Origin: Myxococcales bacterium
Lineage (GTDB): Bacteria > Myxococcota > Polyangia > HGW-17 > SLPX01
Length of the DNA stretch: 36,831 nt
Assembly (NCBI GenBank): GCA_007131745.1
Contig: SLPX01000403.1
Coordinates: 1 to 36,831, forward strand
Reading direction: 5' to 3'
The position numbers and the translations under genes were made by a program. The notes under the pieces were generated by a model that searched no databases, was not told the origin of the DNA, and saw only the letters and a program-made list of their open reading frames with translations. The stretch's first letter is position 1; each line of letters opens with the position of its first letter. Positions 1-9,461 of the stretch are shown here, piece by piece.

Positions 1-8
1 AACCCCAC

Positions 9-48
9 AAAAAAAAAACTCCGGGCAAAAAACCCGGAGTTTTTTTTT
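9..48 (-). terminator. Rho-independent terminator after groEL
   Basis: An 8-bp GC-rich stem (ACTCCGGG / CCCGGAGT) encloses a 7-nt loop and is flanked by an A-tract on the left and a T-tract on the right, so the whole structure is a near-perfect palindrome. It lies 18 bp past the groEL stop and reads as an intrinsic terminator on the minus strand. The symmetric A/T tracts mean it could also stop transcription arriving on plus from outside the window. Confidence 0.9.
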
Positions 49-65
49 GTGGATGTTTCAGGAAC

Positions 66-1745
<1,680 letters not shown>

Positions 1746-1853
1746 TCAGTCTATTTTCTTTGGACCGCTGTATCACTTTGCGCTGCTTTAACGCGAATCC
1801 GAATGCACGGCTTCACAGTGATACGCGGTTCCGGTTTCTGGATCGGAGAGTTC

Positions 1854-2147
1854 CTACTCGACAATTCCGAGTACTTCATCTTCTCTCATGATGAGGTAAT
1901 CTACACCGTCAAGTTTGATCTCGGTGCCCGAGTATTTTCCGAAAAGAATCCGGTCGCCTTTTTTGACGGCCAATGGTCTTACCTCACCCGAGTCGGCGAT
2001 TTTGCCTTTACCCACGGAAACCACCTTGCCTTCGATCGGTTTTTCTTTTGCACTCTCCGGAATGAAGAGACCTCCCTTGGTCTTCTTCTGTTCTTCCATC
2101 CTTTGAACAAGGATACGATCATAAAGCGGCTGGAATTTCACTGACAT
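1854..2147 (-). CDS. groS: 10-kDa co-chaperonin GroES
   Basis: Lid subunit of the chaperonin. The 97-residue product starts [16 protein letters not shown], carries the mobile loop that contacts GroEL (about residues 17-34, [16 protein letters not shown]) and ends in the usual beta-barrel segment [16 protein letters not shown] chose the ATG at 2147 because a strong AGGAGG lies 8 nt upstream and the family begins here. A longer reading frame to 2174 would add nine non-conserved residues. No CIRCE element (TTAGCACTC-N9-GAGTGCTAA) is visible in the 190 bp upstream, so HrcA control of this operon is not supported by the sequence. Confidence 0.97.
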   Translation of the reverse strand: MSVKFQPLYDRILVQRMEEQKKTKGGLFIPESAKEKPIEGKVVSVGKGKIADSGEVRPLAVKKGDRILFGKYSGTEIKLDGVDYLIMREDEVLGIVE

Positions 2148-2337
2148 CTTTGCATTCCTCCTTTTTACCTGCATCGACCGGTCTTCCGGAGCCTGTCTAA
2201 GAGCTTCGGTTCCGGATCTAACTATTCGATACTATTGGTTAATTTCTCTTTTTTGTACTCGTGTAATGTTATCTTCCGTTCAACAGGGTTGAAGCTAATA
2301 CCCCTTTTTTTAAAGGCAAGGGCAAAAGTGAGGAAAT

Positions 2338-3069
2338 TTATCGCAGAAGAGGATCCGGTATGGACGCTTCTTCGAACCCACGTGCTCGAAGAAAACATGA
2401 CTCGCATCTTAGGCAGGGGTTCCCGCTTCTGTCGGGATCGTAACAAGTCCACGTTTTGGCGTAGTCCACGCCGAGTTTCGCTCCCAGTTTTATGATTTCA
2501 CCTTTTGTCATCTTCAACAGGGGAGCCCTTACCCGAAAATTCTCGCCCTTCATCCCCGCTACAGTAGCTGTTCGGGCCATAGCTTCAAACGCTTCTATGA
2601 ATTCCGGACGGCAATCGGGATAGCCGGAAAAGTCGACCGCGTTAGCCCCTATGAAGATCTCCCGGATTCCACGTGGTTCCGCGACGGCGAGGCCATAGGA
2701 TAAAAATACCGCGTTTCTTGCAGGGACATAAGTGATGGGAGGATCTTTTCCGATTTCCTCCGGAGGCCGATTTTTCGGGACATCAAAATGTGAAGTCAAA
2801 GCCGACCCTCCAATCGGGCTGAAATCAACCTCCGCGATCAAGTGCTCTTCCACTTTCCAGAATAGTGCTTGGGCTTTTGCCGCGTTGAGTTCGGTCAAAT
2901 GTCGCTGGCCGTAGCTGAAAGTGATGGCAGTGACAACGCAGTTTTCACTCTTTGCAACAGCTAGAACGGTCGCGGAGTCCAATCCGCCCGACAGCAGCAC
3001 AACGGCTTTTTTGACCGAAGTTTTTGTGAACGCTTTTTCTTTTTGATTTCTCATTTTCGTTTTTTGCAC
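2338..3069 (-). CDS. queC: 7-cyano-7-deazaguanine synthase QueC
   Basis: QueC converts 7-carboxy-7-deazaguanine and ammonia to preQ0 using ATP, in the pathway to the tRNA base queuosine. The PP-loop ATP site SGGLDS is at residues 27-32, followed by FSYGQRH at 51-57. The four zinc cysteines are C209, C219, C222 and C225 near the C-terminus. Family length is about 220-240 residues and this reading gives 243. The first 15-20 residues are Lys-rich and unconserved, and the ATG of Met6 (3054) is an equally possible start because neither has a clear Shine-Dalgarno. It lies 57 bp after the C45-type hydrolase gene on the same strand and is probably co-transcribed. No queD, queE or queF is in the window. 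Confidence 0.95.
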   Translation of the reverse strand: MQKTKMRNQKEKAFTKTSVKKAVVLLSGGLDSATVLAVAKSENCVVTAITFSYGQRHLTELNAAKAQALFWKVEEHLIAEVDFSPIGGSALTSHFDVPKNRPPEEIGKDPPITYVPARNAVFLSYGLAVAEPRGIREIFIGANAVDFSGYPDCRPEFIEAFEAMARTATVAGMKGENFRVRAPLLKMTKGEIIKLGAKLGVDYAKTWTCYDPDRSGNPCLRCESCFLRARGFEEASIPDPLLR

Positions 3070-3126
3070 AGAAGCGCCGGCTTGTTCAGCCGGATTCGTC
3101 CGCCGGGTCGCCCTGATCGACGTCTT

Positions 3127-4560
3127 TCATTCCTGGTTTCCTTTCGCTCGTTTCCGGCGACTTCCGTTCCGTTTGAGAGCGCCGCCGATCAAGAGCGCCG
3201 CCGGAAAAAGCAAAAATGCAATATTCGACGAATGATCCGCGAGTGCAGATCGGCAACCGCAGCCCCCTCCTCCTCCCGGCGCTTCATCAGATCCTCCTCC
3301 GTCCGGGATTGCGCCTCCGTCGTATACTCCTCCATCCTGCTGTCCGGGTGATTCCTCGAAAAGTTCGCTCCACTCGAATTCGACTCGATCCGTGACTCCT
3401 CCTGTAATCCGGCCTTCCGCCCAGATGAGCATATCTTCCGGGCCTCTGTACCCGACCGACATGAGATGGAGGCCGTTTTGCCCCATGAGCGTGTAGTGGC
3501 TTTCCAGATCCTTGTTATCGCCTTCCATGTAATAATTTTCCATGAATGTATCGTCAGGGGGAGCGGAAGCGCCGTCTGTCTGTTGGTTGGTCGTCAGGAG
3601 GACTTCTCCGTGGAAAAAGGCTTCGTGTGGCAGGCGGATGTCGTTGCAGACACCGCCGGCAGAACAAGTGAAAACACCGCCGGCTCCCTCGGGCGCGTAG
3701 TAATTGATGAAAGTGCCCGTGGCCACATTGAAACCTTGTAATTGCAGTGCCGCCCAATCCAGATGTTCCGAAACATCCAGGGTTGGTTCCATCCCTGTAA
3801 GAATCAGCCGGGTGGCCATCGAGCGGGGCATTACCCCTGTTTCAGTAGACACGCCCGACTGGTAATCATGAAGAGACACCATGGTTCCGTAAGCATTGAC
3901 GGCCGTGATCACCGCCACGTAGCCGGGCACTGCAAAATTCACCCATCTCACTGAATCATCAGCGGGATCCCATGCCGTCAGAACATGGTGTTCGATGGTT
4001 TCAAAGGGCGCCGAAAAGTCCAATCTGCGGGTGGACAGTGTTTTGAATGGAGGAGCAGCATAACGTCCCCAGCTCGAATGCGAGCGGCAAGCATAACCCC
4101 AATCACCGTAAGTATTCACCGCTTTGATATCCAGAGCGTCCAAATCAGCGTCAAGCAGCACTGATTTAACACCAGCGACCATGCCGTCTATCTCTTCTTC
4201 TGTTTCGGCCGGCAGCCAAGTGGCCTTTGAGAGCATTTCTCTCAGCACGGAATAATTTGTTCCCGCGAATGCACGCACTTCTGAAACACCTTTTTCAATG
4301 TCTTCTGCAAGAGCCGCTCCTTGGGCGAACCCCATTTCGTACCTGGATCCCCATGCTCGTATCACTGTTATTCCATTGCGGCGGTGATCCAGTTGCTGGT
4401 GCATTATCTCGTAGTTTTGAGCTCTCACCGATGGAGCGGCCGCAACCATCCAGGCAAAAACAAAAGAAAACAGAAACCGTCCCGGATGGAGGTCCAGGTC
4501 CACGCCCCGTTTGCTTTCAGCCAATTGAGTGTCGGACGAAGCCATGCCTGTTTGATCCAT
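3127..4560 (-). CDS. Secreted C45-family (acyltransferase-like NTN) hydrolase with MYXO-CTERM-like tail
   Basis: The 477-residue protein resembles C45 peptidase / acyl-CoA:6-aminopenicillanate acyltransferase-like NTN hydrolases. It has an N-terminal signal peptide with a hydrophobic core at about 29-45 and likely cleavage after Val-Arg-Ala47. The family-typical GSRYEMGFAQGAAL follows at 71-84. The segment CRSHSSWG begins at Cys158, the likely N-terminal nucleophile after autoprocessing, and the 'VNAYGTMVSLHD' strand is at 221-232. From about 405 comes a Gly/Asp linker, then Gly-Gly-Gly-Cys-Gly-Cys (C434, C436), a hydrophobic stretch (447-462) and a Lys/Arg cluster (463-473). That matches a MYXO-CTERM sorting tail. 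The substrate is unknown. It starts 41 bp after a Ser/Thr kinase gene and precedes queC, all on minus. The start is the first ATG, and Met6 is an alternative. Confidence 0.8.
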   Translation of the reverse strand: MDQTGMASSDTQLAESKRGVDLDLHPGRFLFSFVFAWMVAAAPSVRAQNYEIMHQQLDHRRNGITVIRAWGSRYEMGFAQGAALAEDIEKGVSEVRAFAGTNYSVLREMLSKATWLPAETEEEIDGMVAGVKSVLLDADLDALDIKAVNTYGDWGYACRSHSSWGRYAAPPFKTLSTRRLDFSAPFETIEHHVLTAWDPADDSVRWVNFAVPGYVAVITAVNAYGTMVSLHDYQSGVSTETGVMPRSMATRLILTGMEPTLDVSEHLDWAALQLQGFNVATGTFINYYAPEGAGGVFTCSAGGVCNDIRLPHEAFFHGEVLLTTNQQTDGASAPPDDTFMENYYMEGDNKDLESHYTLMGQNGLHLMSVGYRGPEDMLIWAEGRITGGVTDRVEFEWSELFEESPGQQDGGVYDGGAIPDGGGSDEAPGGGGGCGCRSALADHSSNIAFLLFPAALLIGGALKRNGSRRKRAKGNQE

Positions 4561-4601
4561 TTTTATTTTTTTGAAAAATCGCCCAAAACATTATTTCCGC
4601 T

Positions 4602-5435
4602 TTATTCACCCTCTGATTTGTCGCAATTTGTGATCAGATCATCAATGGTTTTTAGGGCATCTCCCGCAAGAGGCCGAGTGCCCGGTTCTTTGGCAAGGGA
4701 GGCCATGACTAGTTCGATCAGTCGCGGGTCCAGATCCTGCTTCATTTCAGGAGGTTCGTGATGTAGATGCATGCGCATCATTTCTTCGGCATTATCCGCG
4801 TCAAAGGGCCTGTTGCCTTCAAGTGTTTCATATGCCATCACCCCGGTCGAATAGATATCTGCAGGGGCATGGACCGAGGAACCCCTGATACGCTCGGGGG
4901 CCATGTAATGAGGTGTTCCAAACAGGCGCCCCGACATGGTCACGGAAGGCACCGCGCCTCCCACAACCTTTGCCATTCCGAAATCGAGAAGCTTGATCCT
5001 GTTGTCCGGGTACAAAAGCATTACGTTTTCCGGCTTGATGTCCCTGTGAACGACCCTGTTACGGTGAGCTTCCTCGAGGGCCGAATACACCCCTTTGAGC
5101 AAGAGCAGTGCTTCCATTCCGCGGATTTTGGTTTTTTCCACCAGCCGTTCTCTCAATGTTTCGCCGGTAAGCAACTCCATTACTACGAAACGTTGTCCCT
5201 GCGTGGTGACTCCTTGATCCAGGAACTTGATGATGTTGGGGTTGTCCAGGCGCGCTACTACACTTACCTCCATTTGAAGGCGCGCCGCATCTTCCGCGTC
5301 CAAGACGTCTTTTAGAAGTTTCACGGCCACCGGTCGGTCGTCCACCAGATCGTAGGCCCGCCACACGGTCGCTACGGCTCCCTCCCCCAACTGTTCGGAC
5401 AAGATGTATCTGAAAGCTAAAGTTCTTCTTTGCAC
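4602..5435 (-). CDS. Soluble Hanks-type serine/threonine protein kinase
   Basis: The 277-residue protein is essentially a bare kinase domain. It has a Gly-loop (LGEGAVATVW, third Gly replaced by Ala22), catalytic Lys39, the catalytic loop HRDIKPEN at 130-137, DFG at 151-153 and the activation-segment end MAPE at 178-181. No transmembrane or extracellular sensor segment is present, so it should act in the cytosol. The start is a GTG at 5435 with a weak AGGAAAAG upstream. It heads a minus-strand run with the C45 hydrolase (41-bp gap) and queC. Pairing a cytosolic kinase with an exported hydrolase is notable but not evidence that they interact. All catalytic residues are present, so it is expected to be active. 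Confidence 0.93.
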   Translation of the reverse strand: MQRRTLAFRYILSEQLGEGAVATVWRAYDLVDDRPVAVKLLKDVLDAEDAARLQMEVSVVARLDNPNIIKFLDQGVTTQGQRFVVMELLTGETLRERLVEKTKIRGMEALLLLKGVYSALEEAHRNRVVHRDIKPENVMLLYPDNRIKLLDFGMAKVVGGAVPSVTMSGRLFGTPHYMAPERIRGSSVHAPADIYSTGVMAYETLEGNRPFDADNAEEMMRMHLHHEPPEMKQDLDPRLIELVMASLAKEPGTRPLAGDALKTIDDLITNCDKSEGE

Positions 5436-5516
5436 TGTACCAACTTCTTTTCCTCTATCTCAATCCGTTCTTTACATAGAACAGCGACAGTTTGTCCGAG
5501 CAAAACACTTCATTTC

Positions 5517-5528
5517 GATATCGATATC
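5517..5528. promoter_or_regulatory. 12-bp perfect palindrome in kinase/RseC divergent gap
   Basis: GATATCGATATC is a perfect palindrome located between the divergent kinase (5435) and RseC-like (5648) genes, about 80 bp from the kinase start. It could be an operator for either gene. Nothing else supports binding and no clear -35/-10 pair overlaps it. Confidence 0.2.
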
Positions 5529-5647
5529 ACAAAACAGCTCTCTTCTCCACAAAACGCTGTTACTTGAGCAATCCGGGAAAGCGTTTTCTTGGAAAATTGT
5601 AAAACCGCCTTGAAAAATTCCCGCCCGGAAAGGATATTCGGTTCGTC

Positions 5648-6184
5648 ATGTTGAAAGAAAAAGGCATTGTTGTGAAAATTGTCGGAGAACGGGTGCGGGT
5701 GGTTGTCCCAAGGAGCGGCGCCTGTCAGGGTTGTTCTGAAAAAGCCTCGGGGTGTGGGTGCGGTTTATTGGGAAACGATCCCGAGGCCGTGGTCACAGCG
5801 TTAAACGAGGCTGGGGCGAAACCGGGCGACCTGGTGGAAATTTCCTTGCCTGAAAAAGTTTTATTGTGGGCCGCGGCCGCGGTTTATCTGTTGCCTATGG
5901 TTTTCCTGGTGGCCGGTTCCATCGCCGGACATCTCCTGAGCGATAGGTTGCTCGTAAGCGCGGATGCGGCCGCTGTCGTGGGAGCCGCGGCCGGTCTTTT
6001 CCTGGGTGTTGCAGCAACCTGGACAATATCGAGGTATGCCGCCCGCTCACACGGGATTTCGCCCAGGATTACCGGTATATTGAATTCCACCTCTACGTTC
6101 TACGGTGGTTCTTTTTCAGGTAAGGACGATGATGACGGCGATCATGGCGGAAAGATCAAAAACAACTCAACTGGAGCGCACTGA
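5648..6184 (+). CDS. RseC/MucC-like membrane protein
   Basis: The 178-residue protein resembles RseC/MucC (SoxR-reducing system / sigma-E modulator family). A small N-terminal domain of about 75 residues carries the cysteine cluster ACQGCSEKASGCGCG at about 26-40, typical of RseC-like proteins. Two hydrophobic helices follow, at about 74-97 and 104-126. The C-terminal tail is hydrophilic and Asp/Gly/Lys-rich. In proteobacteria the family accompanies the Rnf/Rsx electron-transfer complex or modulates RseA, but neither partner is in the window. The ATG at 5648 is preceded only by a distant GGAAAGGA, so translation may be weak. It is transcribed away from the kinase and converges on the CHAT gene. 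Confidence 0.8.
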   Translation: MLKEKGIVVKIVGERVRVVVPRSGACQGCSEKASGCGCGLLGNDPEAVVTALNEAGAKPGDLVEISLPEKVLLWAAAAVYLLPMVFLVAGSIAGHLLSDRLLVSADAAAVVGAAAGLFLGVAATWTISRYAARSHGISPRITGILNSTSTFYGGSFSGKDDDDGDHGGKIKNNSTGAH

Positions 6185-6252
6185 AAAATCCACAAACTGT
6201 TTCATTGGTTTTTGACTTTGACCCAACTGGTGTTCGCGTCTGTCGGACACGA

Positions 6253-8076
6253 TCACAGATCATTTAGCGCGGAATCATCCCCATGTTTCTTTTGAGCGTC
6301 GATGACGAGTCGGTCGGCTGCAGTGCGGCAATCCTCCAAAAGACGGCGATCCGCTTTATGAACTGAAGTTGAAACCACAAGGTCGCTTTTAACATCTCGG
6401 AGTTTGACCGTCATAACAACTTCTTTGGCCACCATGTGACCTTGAAGCTCCAGAATATGGGTCGCCCGGTTGTCGTGATCATCTTCAGTGTCATCAAGAG
6501 GTTTATGCATCACCGTGAGAGAGGTTCGCCTGGACAGGCCGTCCAGCAAACAAGCTTCCAGCACTGCAAGACCGTCAAGCACCTTGTGGGACTCCCCTGG
6601 AACAGCGAGTCGATGCGTGTGAATAACCACGTTTCGTGCACCTGTTTGATGCTTTGCTTCACTTCCGGAATTCAGCTTCGAGTGTTTTTCAAAGCTGTTC
6701 ATCCTCTTCGAACTTTGCGGACCGTCCGCTTCTTTGTTTTCCGCACGCTGATGCGCTTCGGTTGATGGTTCTTGGATCGGGCTTTTTCGAAACAACAAGT
6801 AATAACCCAGGCTTCCGGAAATGAGGAGCGAGAGTGCTGCTGCGAGGGAAGAAAGTGTGAGGGAGATCATCTGGGTGCTGCTCTTGATACCCTTTTCTGC
6901 CCGGGTGCCGGGTGCAACACCGGTTTCTTCCAATGGCTCGATCACAACGGGACCACGTCCGGCTTCTCGCGGCTTAAACGGTGCTGTGGCCCGCACTCCC
7001 AGCCGCAGCGAGGGCGGTTCCGTCATTTTTTCTTCTTTCTCTCCTTTTAGAAGAACTGTTTCCGGGTCTCCGTACATCACGTAAGATGCCCACGCAAGCT
7101 GTCCTTCGCCCGATTCCGCTATCACCCTGTTTCGTGCATTGCGGACCGCCGCTCCCATCGTCGCCCCGCGGCTCAGGTCGAGATAGAGGTGGCTCGCGAA
7201 TTGGGCACCCTGGCCGTCAACCATTTCCCACTGGGTGCCGATGTAGTGGCGTACCCCGGCGAGAAGAAACCCCTCGGCCAAGCCGAAAAAAGACGAGTCG
7301 TTCTTGGATGGGCCAGCTGCGGGATGAAAAGTGCCGCTCCTGCATGCATTCGAAAAAACCATTGACGGCATGGGTCTTCCCGCTCCCATTTGCGAGATTT
7401 CCTTGGCCGTGAGCAGGCCGTCTTCGAGCCGCCATGCAAACCCCGACTCGGATGCGCGAGGTTCTGCGTGTCCAGCAAAATGAACGAGATCGTAATCCTT
7501 GAGTTCTCTGCGCACGAATTTTAAATTTGAAACCGTCACCATGCGAGCCAGGACGGCCGTATTTCCTTCGAGCTTGGAAATGATCTCGATCCCTTCTTTT
7601 TCCACCTGGGGCAGGTTGTGTTCCGGGTCCGCGCACACCACCAGTAATCGCAAGGGGGATGAAAGTTCGGATCGCTGGATCACCGAATGAGGCGGGTGCG
7701 AGGTCCGCACGATTCTACCGATGTCGAATCGGCGGCAAAGAAACTGTTCACCGTCGTAGAGCAGTTCCCAAGGGAACAGCAGCAATTCTTCATCCAGCTC
7801 CAGGGTCAAGGATCCCATTGTGCGCCGGATTTCTGCCAGGATATTCCTGGGAAGCAACCTTTGGGCCAATTCTTCGCCTATAACCCGCAAATGTTCCAGG
7901 TTGCTTTCAGTCAGCTTGTGAGCGCGGTTCCCCCGGTGTAAAACCGATACGATCTCGGTTGAAAGTTCTTCCACCCTTTCCACCGAGTAGGCCGCCGGCT
8001 GCTTGTAGCGCAAAGTCCCTGACTCCACTGTACAGGCGAGGCTTCCGGCCCCTTCATGTGTGATACAGAGCTTCAT
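6253..8076 (-). CDS. CHAT-domain protease with transmembrane anchor and C-terminal extracytoplasmic domain
   Basis: The 607-residue protein has a CHAT (caspase HetF-associated with TPRs) cysteine protease domain over about residues 90-345. The catalytic His203 lies in VHFAGHAE and Cys245 in SNACRSG, with the typical YIGTQWEM (278-285) and MYGDPE (334-339) strands after them. The first 90 residues contain no obvious TPRs. A single hydrophobic helix at about 403-428 is followed by a charged linker and a domain of about 120 residues (481-600) with alternating beta strands ('RNVVIHTHRL', 'THILELQGHMV', 'VVMTVKLRDV'). This loosely resembles outer-membrane-associated CsgG/TolB-N-like folds and would sit outside the membrane. 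The start ATG overlaps the stop of the aminotransferase gene (ATGA), so the two are translationally coupled. Its target is unknown. Confidence 0.9.
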   Translation of the reverse strand: MKLCITHEGAGSLACTVESGTLRYKQPAAYSVERVEELSTEIVSVLHRGNRAHKLTESNLEHLRVIGEELAQRLLPRNILAEIRRTMGSLTLELDEELLLFPWELLYDGEQFLCRRFDIGRIVRTSHPPHSVIQRSELSSPLRLLVVCADPEHNLPQVEKEGIEIISKLEGNTAVLARMVTVSNLKFVRRELKDYDLVHFAGHAEPRASESGFAWRLEDGLLTAKEISQMGAGRPMPSMVFSNACRSGTFHPAAGPSKNDSSFFGLAEGFLLAGVRHYIGTQWEMVDGQGAQFASHLYLDLSRGATMGAAVRNARNRVIAESGEGQLAWASYVMYGDPETVLLKGEKEEKMTEPPSLRLGVRATAPFKPREAGRGPVVIEPLEETGVAPGTRAEKGIKSSTQMISLTLSSLAAALSLLISGSLGYYLLFRKSPIQEPSTEAHQRAENKEADGPQSSKRMNSFEKHSKLNSGSEAKHQTGARNVVIHTHRLAVPGESHKVLDGLAVLEACLLDGLSRRTSLTVMHKPLDDTEDDHDNRATHILELQGHMVAKEVVMTVKLRDVKSDLVVSTSVHKADRRLLEDCRTAADRLVIDAQKKHGDDSALNDL

Positions 8077-9239
8077 CCTCCCAATGCCTTCAATCTTCGA
8101 GCTGCTTCCCGGATGCGTTCATCCGGAGCGGTCAGCGAAAACCTTACAAAGCCTTCACCGCCTGGACCCATTCCGGCCGTAGGCGTGCATGCGATGCCGG
8201 CTTCATTGAGCAGTCCTGCAGCGGCATCCATTCCTTTCATTCCGGGGGGAACCGCTGCAAGCACAAAGAAAGTAGCCTTTGGAATCAGGACGTCCCAACC
8301 TGCTTCTTTGAGTCCACTGCAAAGAATGTCTCTTCTGCGCGCATACGTTTCGCGGATCTCCTCGACCGTGGTCCAAGGGCCGCTGAGCGCGGCCGCGGCC
8401 GCGTCTTGAACCGCGCCGAAAACCCCTGAATCCACGTTTGTCTTTATCCGCCCGAGTCCTTCGATAATCGTCTTGTTACCCGCAGCCCAGCCGATTCTCC
8501 ATCCCGTCATGTTGAATGTCTTGGAAAAGGAATGAAACTCCAACCCTATCTCACGTCCGCCCTCTATTTCCAAGAGTCCCACCGGCGGGTTCCCGTCCAA
8601 ATAGATTTCCGCGTAGGAAGCATCGTTTATGATCACGATTTCATTCTCTCTGCAAAACCTCACAGCTTCCTCGAAAAACCCCCTCGTAGCGGTTCCGGCA
8701 GTGGGATTGTTCGGATAGTTCAGCCAAAGCACCTTTGCCTTTCGAGCAACATCGGGCGGAATTGAAGAGAGATCCGGTAGAAAACCGTTTTCTCTTTTGA
8801 GTGGCAACCGATGAACATCAGCCCCGCAAAAACGGGCCGAGCACTCGTAGACGGGATAAGCCGGATCGCATACGAGCGCAACGTCGCCAGGATCCAGCAA
8901 TGCCCAGGAAAGATGAGCTATTCCCTCCTTGGAGCCGATGAGTACCACTATTTCATGGTCGGGGTCCAATGAAACGTCGAACCTTCGAGACATGTATTCT
9001 GCAATGGATTTCCTCAAGGTCGCTTTGCCCTCGTAGGATGGATATTTGTGGTTGGACGGATCCTGCACGGCCTGCTGCAACCTCTCCATTACATGGTCCG
9101 GAGTTGGAAGATCGGGATCTCCTATGCCGAGATCCACAACATCTATGGACCGCTCGATTGCTTCTTTCTTTCTTTTGTCGAGTTCCGCGAACAAGTATTC
9201 ACCTGAATCGGAAATCCTTTTTGCCAGACGGATGGACAC
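8073..9239 (-). CDS. dapL: Class I/II aminotransferase, probably LL-diaminopimelate aminotransferase
   Basis: PLP-dependent fold-type I aminotransferase of 388 residues. The internal-aldimine Lys is K240 in HSFSKTFNMTGWRIGW, the NNPTAG motif is at 177-182, and DASYAEIY is at 206-213. The N-terminal 'SGEYLFAELDKRKKEA' (12-27) and 'VDLGIGDPDLPTP' (35-47) are characteristic of DapL, which makes LL-diaminopimelate directly from tetrahydrodipicolinate for lysine and peptidoglycan. The start is a GTG at 9239 with AAGGAG about 7 nt upstream. It is the first gene of a two-gene unit with the CHAT protease. A general aspartate/alanine aminotransferase remains possible, since DapL and its relatives share these motifs. 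Aminotransferase class is certain and DapL is likely. Confidence 0.82.
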   Translation of the reverse strand: MSIRLAKRISDSGEYLFAELDKRKKEAIERSIDVVDLGIGDPDLPTPDHVMERLQQAVQDPSNHKYPSYEGKATLRKSIAEYMSRRFDVSLDPDHEIVVLIGSKEGIAHLSWALLDPGDVALVCDPAYPVYECSARFCGADVHRLPLKRENGFLPDLSSIPPDVARKAKVLWLNYPNNPTAGTATRGFFEEAVRFCRENEIVIINDASYAEIYLDGNPPVGLLEIEGGREIGLEFHSFSKTFNMTGWRIGWAAGNKTIIEGLGRIKTNVDSGVFGAVQDAAAAALSGPWTTVEEIRETYARRRDILCSGLKEAGWDVLIPKATFFVLAAVPPGMKGMDAAAGLLNEAGIACTPTAGMGPGGEGFVRFSLTAPDERIREAARRLKALGG

Positions 9240-9461
9240 GGCGTTCTCCTTTTCATCATCCTGTTGAATTATCCGGTTATCTACACTCCCGGTTATTCAA
9301 TTTCCTGTTTTCCAATACGAAAACGGTTAGATCAAAAAGTTTGATTTGTCTACGTCCGTGCTTTCCCGTTGGTGGTTCCGCGGCTATGATACAGGGGAAG
9401 CGATTTGGGAGAAAAACGCCGGAAGAAAGACGAACAACGCTCCCGGCCGAAAGGGCGGCAA

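Noticed and set aside
2148..2337. CIRCE or a sigma-32 promoter for groESL
   Set aside because: No TTAGCACTC/GAGTGCTAA pair and no CCCCAT-type -10 with proper spacing. Weak TTGAAC/TACAAA pairs are spaced too far apart.
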